Shown here piece by piece: positions 56,273 to 63,355 of a stretch of 64,000 nt of DNA. The first letter of the stretch is position 1. Each line of letters opens with the position of its first letter. Below the pieces are notes generated by a model. It had not been told where the DNA came from. It made no database searches and saw nothing but the letters and a program-made list of their open reading frames with translations. The stretch covers positions 62,001 to 126,000 of the forward strand of contig UQEU01000005.1 of NCBI GenBank assembly GCA_900540085.1. Direction: 5' to 3'. The position numbers were made by a program, and so were the translations under genes. Source of the stretch: an uncultured Eubacteriales bacterium. GTDB lineage: Bacteria; Bacillota; Clostridia; Oscillospirales; Acutalibacteraceae.

Positions 56273-57323
56273 TGTGATTTACTCCTTTTCTTCTGTTGAA
56301 AACAAAGTATGCAATAGGAATTATTAAAGATGCCGTCACAAACATTAAACAAACGGCAAGTTTTGAAACTGACGAAAAAACAGACTCATACAAAACGGAA
56401 ACAAAGACTGTCAGCAAAATCAAAACGAGTGATGAGCAAAAAACTGCCTGTTTTCTTTTCAATTTTTCAAAACTTTTTCTTAAACATTCAAAAGACGAAT
56501 AAAGATAAAGCGAAGCCTTTAGAAATATGCAAAATATCCATGTTGAAATAAATAAAACATCAAGTCTTGAAGACTGTGAAACTTTTGTTATTTCTGACAA
56601 CGAATAAATCGGAAACGGTTGATGATACGCATAGTCTCCCAAAGTTCCTATTGCTGTGAAATATACGATAAAAATTATTAAAACTGCAAAAATAACCGAA
56701 GAGAAAAACGGTTTTTCTGTTTTTCCGTTGACTTTTTTTGACAAAAACAAATAAAGCGGTATTTCAGAAGCATTGCAGGACAATAAAAATGCGTCCTTAA
56801 ATATATTTATTCTGCTTTCTTTGAAAAAAGGCAAAAAATTATTGAAACTGAAATCCGATAAATTGAAACCCAAAATAACGATAATTGAAAAAATCAAAAT
56901 TACGCAGACGATGCTCCCCCATCTTGAAATTGCTTCAATACCTCTCATTGAACCGTAAACCGTGCAAAAAATTATTATGACAGAAAAAATCACGGGAGGA
57001 GTTTCAAGGTTCAAAACGCCGGAAGCAAAATACGAAAAACGCATTATATTTACCATAGCGGCAAAAACAAAATAAAACGAATAAAACACGCTTATAAACT
57101 TGTTTTCAAGAGGATTTATATTTTTTCTCACACAAAAGAAAACGGGTAACATTACAAAAGCAGTTATAACAAACGAGATTAAAATAGAAAAAATCAAGTC
57201 GCTTGTCATTTTTGTATAAATTACCGACTGAATATATGTTAACCCTATTATTGTTCTTGAAACAAAAAGCAGAATAAACAGGTTAATCGGTGCAATTTTT
57301 CCTTTTTCATACATCTTTTTCAA
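56259..57323 (-). CDS. gerAB: Spore germination protein GerAB (APC-superfamily)
   Basis: About 354 residues with roughly ten membrane helices and the GerAB opening KIAPINLFILLFVSRTIIGL. Other marks are the SYFASGVLNLETPPVIFS and FLLSCNASEIPLYLFLSK segments. It binds germinant amino acids or sugars in the spore inner membrane. GTG (57332), TTG (57323) and ATG (57314) are all in frame. I favour the TTG because GAGG lies eight bases upstream. It overlaps gerAA by 17 bases. Confidence 0.9.
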   Translation of the reverse strand: MKKMYEKGKIAPINLFILLFVSRTIIGLTYIQSVIYTKMTSDLIFSILISFVITAFVMLPVFFCVRKNINPLENKFISVFYSFYFVFAAMVNIMRFSYFASGVLNLETPPVIFSVIIIFCTVYGSMRGIEAISRWGSIVCVILIFSIIVILGFNLSDFSFNNFLPFFKESRINIFKDAFLLSCNASEIPLYLFLSKKVNGKTEKPFFSSVIFAVLIIFIVYFTAIGTLGDYAYHQPFPIYSLSEITKVSQSSRLDVLFISTWIFCIFLKASLYLYSSFECLRKSFEKLKRKQAVFCSSLVLILLTVFVSVLYESVFSSVSKLAVCLMFVTASLIIPIAYFVFNRRKGVNHIEKT

Positions 57324-58767
57324 CAGAAGCACCTCTTAAATCTTGAATTTTAAAACGATGATTTTTTAATTTTTTCCAACTTGCTCTGAAAACGGAATCG
57401 GCAGCACTTTCTTTTGTAAACGGAGAAAAAGGAGCAGAATAAGGAATTCCGAAAGGTCCTACAGAACATAAATTTATACCGACAATACCGGCAAACAATA
57501 TAATTCCGTATATGCCTGTAATACCTCCGATAATGATTGAAAACAATCTTAAAACAGCCGTACTTTCATAAAGAGGATATACAACATAACTTGAAATGGC
57601 AGTTACGGCAACAACTATGAGTGTCGGAGCACCTATCAAACCTGCCGAAACAGTCGCTTCCCCGATTACCAAAGCACCTATGATAGAGATTGCATGACCA
57701 ATGGTTTTCGGCAGTCGCAAACCCGCCTCTCTCATCACTTCATACAGTAAAAATGTCAATACTGACTCATATACAAGAGAAAACGGTGTAATTGCCTCTG
57801 CCGCAGCGATGTGATAAACGATTTGTGTCGGTAAAAGTTCTATGTGAAATGTACCGATTGCAACATATAATCCGGGCAAAAATATAGATGCAAAAAAAGA
57901 AAAATACTTTAAAATTCTTAAAAATCCCGCATAAAAAGGCGGATTGTCATAATCGTCAACAGACTGAAAATTGTCGCTGAAAAGATACGGCACATACATT
58001 ACAAACGGCGAACCGTCAACAATGACTGCTACTCTGCCCTCTGTTAGTTTTGAACAAAGCATGTCAGGTCTTTCCGTCACTCCTACGCACGAAAAAAATG
58101 TTTTTACATCTGTGTCGATAAATGGCTGAAGACATCCGTAATCAAGTACAACATCTATATCGGCACTTTTAAGCCGTTTTTCAACGCCGTCAACAATGCT
58201 TTTTTCTGCCTTGTTGTCAATATATGCAATTACAACGGGCGTTTTTGCACTTTTACCGAGTTTTAGTTGTCGAAATTTCAAATGACTTGTTTTAAGTCTT
58301 TTTCTTATAAGTGCTTTGTTATCGTTTAAAGTTTCAACAAAAGACTCTTTTGCACCTTTTGTCATTGCCTCATTTGACGGCTCGGAAGTATTCCTTTTGT
58401 TCCACCCCTGCGTACCCAAGCAAAGAGCCTTGTTACACCCGTCAATTATAATTGCAACGAAACCGCTCATTAGAAAATATTTCACTTCGTCAAATGTTGT
58501 AACTTCGGTAATTTCCGACGCCGATACTTTCATTTCTTTAATTTGATTAAACAAAACATCGGCATTCTTACAATTTGTATTGAAATTTAAAACAGGGTTT
58601 GAAACTGCTTCGGCTACTGTTTTAGAGTCAACGAGTCCGTCCATAGCCATAATTAATGCATCAAAACCGCTGATTTTTACTTCTCTTTTCAAAAAATCAG
58701 AGCAATCAAAAAAATCCTTTTCAAAAACACTGTTGTTCTGCTTCAAATCCTTAAATAATTTTTCCAA
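57307..58767 (-). CDS. gerAA: Spore germination protein GerAA
   Basis: About 486 residues: a cytoplasmic N-terminal domain (1-270), then five or six membrane helices, and a basic tail. GerA family marks are GCLQPFIDTDVKTFFSCVG, TERPDMLCSKLTEGRVAVIVDG, YAGFLRILKYFSFFASIFLPGLY, EVMREAGLRLPKTIGHAISI and GGITGIYGI. GerAA forms the oligomeric channel of the receptor. I place the start at TTG 58767 (MEKLFKDLKQN), after GGTGATAAAA; the GTG or ATG upstream are less well spaced. It is transcribed divergently from the DUF421 gene. Confidence 0.91.
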   Translation of the reverse strand: MEKLFKDLKQNNSVFEKDFFDCSDFLKREVKISGFDALIMAMDGLVDSKTVAEAVSNPVLNFNTNCKNADVLFNQIKEMKVSASEITEVTTFDEVKYFLMSGFVAIIIDGCNKALCLGTQGWNKRNTSEPSNEAMTKGAKESFVETLNDNKALIRKRLKTSHLKFRQLKLGKSAKTPVVIAYIDNKAEKSIVDGVEKRLKSADIDVVLDYGCLQPFIDTDVKTFFSCVGVTERPDMLCSKLTEGRVAVIVDGSPFVMYVPYLFSDNFQSVDDYDNPPFYAGFLRILKYFSFFASIFLPGLYVAIGTFHIELLPTQIVYHIAAAEAITPFSLVYESVLTFLLYEVMREAGLRLPKTIGHAISIIGALVIGEATVSAGLIGAPTLIVVAVTAISSYVVYPLYESTAVLRLFSIIIGGITGIYGIILFAGIVGINLCSVGPFGIPYSAPFSPFTKESAADSVFRASWKKLKNHRFKIQDLRGASVEKDV

Positions 58768-58835
58768 TTTTATCACCACTTTATTTTTGTGCATAATAAA
58801 GCGATTTATTCTAAAAATATGTTTGGTGATAATAT

Positions 58836-59513
58836 ATGACAATTACGATTTTGAGAACATGCATCATTTATGTTTTTATAGTGCTGGCAGTTAAAATAAT
58901 GGGAAAAAGACAGATAGGACAACTGAAGCCGCACGAACTTATCATCACATTTTTAGTATCGCAAATTGCATCACAGCCTTTGCAGGACAACTCAATTCCT
59001 CTTGCAAGTTCAATACTGCCTATACTGATTTTAGTAAGTTTTGAAATTATTGTTTCGATTGTGTCTATGAAAAGCATCAAATTCAGAGATTTTATTCAAG
59101 GCAAGCCGATTTTTGTTATGAGAAACGGAAAAATCGAAGAAAAAGAACTCAAAAGAGTAAGAATGACTTTGGATGATTTGGTTGACGCAGTGCGACAAAA
59201 CGATGCCTTTGACATTTCGGAAGTCAACGATGCCGTAATTGAAACGAACGGCTCTGTTTCGGTGTTGAAAAAAACAAAGAAAATGCCTCCAACAGCTGAA
59301 AATTTAAAATTGACTGTCGAGGACGGCGGGACACCGATAGTAATTGTACTTGACGGAAAACCGATTACGGAATACTTTTCACAAACAAAAACACCGAAAG
59401 AAAAAATTGAAACAATAGTAGGTGCTTTGGAAGTTAAAATGTGTGATATTCAACTTTTAACAATTGACAATAACGGAAAACTTAACTTGATTAAAAAGCA
59501 GGAGGATGTTTAA
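58836..59513 (+). CDS. DUF421 (YetF/YcaP-like) membrane protein
   Basis: A 225-residue protein with three N-terminal helices (about 3-22, 32-48 and 58-78), then a soluble domain. The KIMGKRQIGQLKPHELIITFL segment is the DUF421 signature. The C-terminal part has TLDDLVDAVRQNDAFDISEV and AVIETNGSVSVLKK. Family members raise spore resistance in several Bacilli (for example the 2Duf proteins). The gene next to gerAA and the DUF4363 partner fit a spore inner-membrane role. Its stop overlaps the DUF4363 ATG by one base (TAATG). Confidence 0.88.
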   Translation: MTITILRTCIIYVFIVLAVKIMGKRQIGQLKPHELIITFLVSQIASQPLQDNSIPLASSILPILILVSFEIIVSIVSMKSIKFRDFIQGKPIFVMRNGKIEEKELKRVRMTLDDLVDAVRQNDAFDISEVNDAVIETNGSVSVLKKTKKMPPTAENLKLTVEDGGTPIVIVLDGKPITEYFSQTKTPKEKIETIVGALEVKMCDIQLLTIDNNGKLNLIKKQEDV

Positions 59514-59893
59514 TGAAAAGAATTTGGTACGCCGTGGCATTTCTTATATTCACTCTGTCGCTTTGCACTTATGAACAAATTTTTTTAAACAATTCTTGTC
59601 AAAAAGCGATATCTTATTCTTATGAAATCGAAAAAGAAATAGAAAAAAACAATTTTAAAGAAGCTGAAGAATTGTGCGTCAAGGCTGAAGAAAATTGGGA
59701 AAAAAGTTATGACATTTTAAGTATGATGATAGACCACAATATTTTAAGCAATGAAAAACTGGGATTTAAAGTGCTTTTTGACACAATAAAAAACAACGAC
59801 ACCGAAGAGTCGCTTGAAGCATTGCGTGAAATACGAAGCAACGCAGAACTCATAGTGTCGTTGTGTGAAATTTCTTTCAGTAATATTTTTTAA
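59513..59893 (+). CDS. DUF4363 protein
   Basis: A 126-residue protein with an N-terminal membrane segment (about 5-23). It then has a helical, glutamate-rich extracytoplasmic domain: KEIEKNNFKEAEELCVKAEE, DHNILSNEKLGFKVLFDTIK and SLEALREIRSNAELIV. DUF4363 genes commonly follow DUF421 in Clostridia. The role is unknown. Its start overlaps the DUF421 stop by one base. Confidence 0.8.
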   Translation: MKRIWYAVAFLIFTLSLCTYEQIFLNNSCQKAISYSYEIEKEIEKNNFKEAEELCVKAEENWEKSYDILSMMIDHNILSNEKLGFKVLFDTIKNNDTEESLEALREIRSNAELIVSLCEISFSNIF

Positions 59894-59940
59894 AACAGAT
59901 TCGAAAACAATATTTTTCGCTCGAATAAAATTCATTTTAA

Positions 59941-59971
59941 AAAAACAGTGGCAGTGCTTTCGCACTGCCAC
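59941..59971 (-). terminator. Terminator of the secreted-protein/peptide operon
   Basis: A 10-bp perfect GC-rich stem (GTGGCAGTGC at 59948-59957 with GCACTGCCAC at 59962-59971) has a GAAA-type loop on the minus RNA and is followed by TGTTTTTTT. It stands nine bases after the 33-residue peptide gene and can also limit the DUF421-DUF4363 transcript. Confidence 0.92.
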
Positions 59972-59979
59972 CTTTTAGA

Positions 59980-60081
59980 TTAGTCATCTACACCGGGAAT
60001 CTGGTCGATACTTGTTGTAATAACATCATCTGTTTTGAATTGCTCTATTTCAAGAACAGGTTTTGTGTACATTTCTTTCAT
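59980..60081 (-). CDS. 33-residue acidic peptide, unannotated short gene
   Basis: A full short gene, ATG 60081 to TAA, coding for 33 residues: it opens MKEMYTKPVLEIEQF, continues KTDDVITTS and ends IDQIPGVDD. CGGGAGGTAG stands eight bases before the ATG, and the gene starts 17 bases after the stop of the 673-residue secreted protein. The terminator follows nine bases after it. No signal sequence, cysteine or lanthipeptide-type core is present. It resembles the short KPxLxxxxFxxxDVITTS-type peptides that I recall near cell-surface loci of gut Clostridia; that is from memory and unchecked. No modifying enzyme is in the window. Confidence 0.75.
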   Translation of the reverse strand: MKEMYTKPVLEIEQFKTDDVITTSIDQIPGVDD

Positions 60082-60098
60082 TGTTTACTACCTCCCGA

Positions 60099-62120
60099 TT
60101 ATTTCTTATACTCGTATGTCATCATTGAGCCGTAAACAACTTTTTCAACACCTGTAGAATCTTTGATTACTACAAACGGTCTTGCACAAGCTGTTCCTGT
60201 TGCACTTGAAATACCGTAGTTGAGTGACATTTGAGCGTCTGTACTCATATTGCTTGAATATGCTGATTTTACAGTACCGCTTTCAGCGTTGCTTCCCTTA
60301 TCGCCTACTTTTTCAAGTACAAGGTCTGCTTCATTCATGTTCTTACCATATACAAAACCTGAAGATACAATTGTATCCTTTGCACCGACATGGCGTGTTG
60401 CAAGGAACGAAACTTTGTATGAAGAACCTTCAATCAAGCCTGTGCTGATTCCTGCAACAGTTGTTCTGTCTTCTGCAGTTTCTGTCTTGTATGTTACGGT
60501 TGTGTCTGAACCGATGAAGAATGTGAATGTGTCTCCGAATGCTACAGGATCTTTTGAACCGTTAATGTACCAAGATGCAGCGCCCGGTTTTGTTACGGTA
60601 ATTTCTGTATCGTAGAGATACTTACCGTCAGGAAGTTTACCGCAAATGAGTTCATTGCCGTTCTTAACTTCCTTGAATGTAACTCCGGCATCGCCTGCAT
60701 TCAAAGTCAAACCTGTTTGAGACTTCTGAATCATTGCTGTGATTGTTGCAGAAGATGTCAACTGTTTGATTTCTTCTTCAGTCATAGACCAACCTTTGAA
60801 TGTATAGCCGTTGTAAGTAATTCCCTGTGGAATTTTAATTTCAGAAGCGTTTGATACTTCCTGTGCTGAAATGATATTGTTCCAGCAGTCAACAAATGTT
60901 ACTGTGAACTTATCTGTTGCTTCTGTAACTTCAAATACAGGAACAAAAGTAATATCCTGATGAGGAGTTACATCTAATGTTGGTTCTGTGGAAACGAGTT
61001 TGCCGTTTACAGACCAACCTACAAATTTAGCGCCTTTGTTTGCAACTGCGCTCAATTTGAATGGGTCAGTTTTCTTAACTGTTAAACCTTCTTTAGGTAC
61101 AATCTGTTCGTCAAGTTTTACTGTACCCAAATCGCTGTATTTTACTGTTACATCGAAGCCTTCTTCTTTGCCCCAAATGTAGCCGTTTTCTGAATGCCAG
61201 ATTTCTCTGACAGGCCAATTTCTTGCTGTGTCATTTGTTGATGCATTCCAGTCATATCCTTGACCCATATATGCATCAATAGTTGAGACATTAGCTATAC
61301 TAGGTGTTATAGAAGTTTGACATGCTTTCGATTGTGACCAAGGAATTGATACATCCATAGTAAGAGCTTCTGAAGCCGGTATACTTTCTTTACAATAGAA
61401 ACTGTAGCAAGCCATCGGATAGCCATTATATACTAAAGCTGATGTTTGATTTGTGTCATAATTATAAAAATAATCTTCAAGAACAAACTCATCATCTGCT
61501 GTTCCAATATACCAAGCACCATCACCAGTGCTTGTAGCAGAAACTTTAAGAGTTCTTTGCTCTACATTTGTACCACCGTCAGACCAGTCAATATTTGTTT
61601 CAGTATTAATACCGATTGGTTTTGTGAAATCATTAAATCCACAAACTATTAAATCTTTAAAATCAGCTGGTGAAGGTACAGAACCTCTTATTGGCTTAAC
61701 AGCAGGATATACTTTATTCATATCAAAACTATATCTTAAGTCAACAAACTGAACAGCATCAATACCTGTAAGGAAAAACCAACAATAATAGTACTTTCCA
61801 GCCTCAAGTTGATCTGATTTTTTTATGCTTTCAAAGTGTGCTTTTTGGTCGCCACTTTGAGTTAAAGTAGTAAATTTATTTAATTCCTTACCTTTGTTTT
61901 TATCGCCTGAATATTCATACCATTCGAGAAAAACTTTCGGCTGAGCATCTGTTTCAATAGGACCGTGACCATTCATTGTTGCCAAAATACCATTTTTTTC
62001 AACATTATCGCCATATTTATATCGGCCTTCTAGTTTTGCAAATGCTGAAAATGGAAGAATAGTTACTATCATTATAGCAGAAAGAACAGCGGCAATTATT
62101 TTAACAAGCTTTTTATTCAA
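60099..62120 (-). CDS. Secreted protein with Listeria-Bacteroides-type repeat, 673 residues
   Basis: TTG start 62120, chosen because ATGGAGGTAATAAGT upstream is the ribosome binding site; the ATG in it is not the start. A signal peptide (1-28) ends in AFA. The mature protein has an N-terminal region (DAQPKVFLEWYEYSGD, AGKYYYCWFFLTGIDAVQF) and a beta-rich region. Two segments look like InlB B-type repeats: AVANKGAKFVGWSVNGKL and TYNGYTFKGWSMTEEE. The C-terminal 110 residues have EGSSYKVSFLATRHVGAKD and end YGSMMTYEYKK. No sortase LPxTG, transmembrane end, S-layer or dockerin domain is seen. The role is unknown; adhesion or a matrix protein is possible. Confidence 0.78.
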   Translation of the reverse strand: MNKKLVKIIAAVLSAIMIVTILPFSAFAKLEGRYKYGDNVEKNGILATMNGHGPIETDAQPKVFLEWYEYSGDKNKGKELNKFTTLTQSGDQKAHFESIKKSDQLEAGKYYYCWFFLTGIDAVQFVDLRYSFDMNKVYPAVKPIRGSVPSPADFKDLIVCGFNDFTKPIGINTETNIDWSDGGTNVEQRTLKVSATSTGDGAWYIGTADDEFVLEDYFYNYDTNQTSALVYNGYPMACYSFYCKESIPASEALTMDVSIPWSQSKACQTSITPSIANVSTIDAYMGQGYDWNASTNDTARNWPVREIWHSENGYIWGKEEGFDVTVKYSDLGTVKLDEQIVPKEGLTVKKTDPFKLSAVANKGAKFVGWSVNGKLVSTEPTLDVTPHQDITFVPVFEVTEATDKFTVTFVDCWNNIISAQEVSNASEIKIPQGITYNGYTFKGWSMTEEEIKQLTSSATITAMIQKSQTGLTLNAGDAGVTFKEVKNGNELICGKLPDGKYLYDTEITVTKPGAASWYINGSKDPVAFGDTFTFFIGSDTTVTYKTETAEDRTTVAGISTGLIEGSSYKVSFLATRHVGAKDTIVSSGFVYGKNMNEADLVLEKVGDKGSNAESGTVKSAYSSNMSTDAQMSLNYGISSATGTACARPFVVIKDSTGVEKVVYGSMMTYEYKK

Positions 62121-62158
62121 ACTTATTACCTCCATTTTTAATTTTAAAATATTCCATA

Positions 62159-63286
62159 TTACTTTATAATTATATCAGTGTAAACAAATTTATTTACTGA
62201 AAATTTATTTACAATAGATGAATCTGCACTCGATAAAAAATTGTTTCCATCTAAATCACAATAAGAATATTTTTCAATTTCTGAACTTATTATTGCTTTA
62301 TATATAATAGGTAAATCTGAACTTGAAACAACACTATTTTTATCAAAATCACATGCACAAATAGGAATATCCATTGAATAATTAATATCAGTATCATTTA
62401 CTTCTATAATAACTTTTCTTGTAATTCCATATTCATAAGTGATTTGTGCAGAATACCTACCCTGAAGAACATTATTTAAAGTAAACTTACCTGTTGCATC
62501 TGTATATGCATACAAGCCGTTGTCAAGAGTAATCTTTGCGTTCTTTATGGGAACTCCGTTTGAATCACCCAAGGTGCTTGACATTACGGTAACTTTTGCG
62601 GTCACACTAAATGTTTTTGTTGGATTTGGAGAAACATCACAAAGCATCGGATAAAGAACTGCACCTGCCACTGCGTCAGATGCATTTACATCTAAACAAT
62701 AGCAGTCGAATTTGCCAAGTGTATAGTCAGTCTGCAAAAATGTTAAGTTCGGACTTTTTTCAACCGCAAAAATCTTTTCTGCGTCACAGTGAACTTTTAC
62801 ATTTATAAAAAACTGCAAGACCTTAACACCGTTTGAGTCAACGGTTGTGTAACTCTCTCTGTTTGAAGAAAGAAAACCGCACTCAATTCTGTTTGAATAC
62901 AAACTGACAAGTGCAACATCGAACCCGTTTGGGTAAGAGTCAGTCAAGTCAGCAATTTGTTTCGGAGACTTTTCACTCCATGCATTTTCAACAAAACTGC
63001 CTATTGATGCATAAGTCGTGTCAAGTTCTGCCGAAAACTGAAATTGGGAAATACTGTCAATGCCTTTAAGCAGGACAGAAACCGAGTAGTAACCCGGCTG
63101 CAGATTGTTTCCGTCTGCAACTTCTTTTTGTACCTCGTTGTTGCTGTACTCATTATAGACAAACTCGAGTTTCGGTTTTTCTTTGCCGAAGTTATCTTTG
63201 CTTGCATAAGCTGGAAATGTACAACAGGAAAGTACAACTGCCAACGAAAGTACGAACAAGATTGCTTTTTTATGAAATTTTACCAT
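62159..63286 (-). CDS. Secreted protein with carboxypeptidase-regulatory-like module and dockerin-like C-terminus
   Basis: 375 residues from ATG 63286, placed by TGACGGAGG upstream. A signal peptide ends near AYA (residue 28); a cysteine pair before it (LSCC) also allows a lipoprotein. An N-terminal domain (30-230) follows, with PGYYSVSVLLKGIDSISQFQF. A beta-sandwich module comes next (about 240-315: PIKNAKITLDNG, TDATGKFTLNNV, YGITRKVIIEV). The C-terminus has two calcium loops: DFDKNSVVSSSD and DLDGNNFLSSAD, spaced like a dockerin. A cohesin partner is not in the window. It is a tandem paralog of the upstream gene. Confidence 0.8.
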   Translation of the reverse strand: MVKFHKKAILFVLSLAVVLSCCTFPAYASKDNFGKEKPKLEFVYNEYSNNEVQKEVADGNNLQPGYYSVSVLLKGIDSISQFQFSAELDTTYASIGSFVENAWSEKSPKQIADLTDSYPNGFDVALVSLYSNRIECGFLSSNRESYTTVDSNGVKVLQFFINVKVHCDAEKIFAVEKSPNLTFLQTDYTLGKFDCYCLDVNASDAVAGAVLYPMLCDVSPNPTKTFSVTAKVTVMSSTLGDSNGVPIKNAKITLDNGLYAYTDATGKFTLNNVLQGRYSAQITYEYGITRKVIIEVNDTDINYSMDIPICACDFDKNSVVSSSDLPIIYKAIISSEIEKYSYCDLDGNNFLSSADSSIVNKFSVNKFVYTDIIIK

Positions 63287-63308
63287 AATAACCTCCGTCA
63301 GCAGTGTA

Positions 63309-63340
63309 TTGCAAGTGCAAAGAAAACTTTGCACTTGCAA
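63309..63340 (-). other. 14-bp perfect hairpin between the two dockerin-type genes
   Basis: TTGCAAGTGCAAAG (63309-63322) pairs fully with CTTTGCACTTGCAA (63327-63340) around a 4-base loop. It lies 15 bases after the upstream gene's stop and 22 before the next start. No T-run follows on the minus strand, so it is more likely a stability, processing or partial attenuation element than a terminator. Confidence 0.65.
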
Positions 63341-63355
63341 AATTAATAATTTCAA

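Noticed and set aside
58768..58835. Sigma-G promoter for gerAA
   Set aside because: The gap is AT-rich and contains CATAATA on the plus strand, but no -35 at the right distance on either strand.
59980..60081. Reading the 33-residue peptide as a lanthipeptide or sactipeptide precursor
   Set aside because: It has no cysteine, and no modifying enzyme gene lies in the visible part of the operon.
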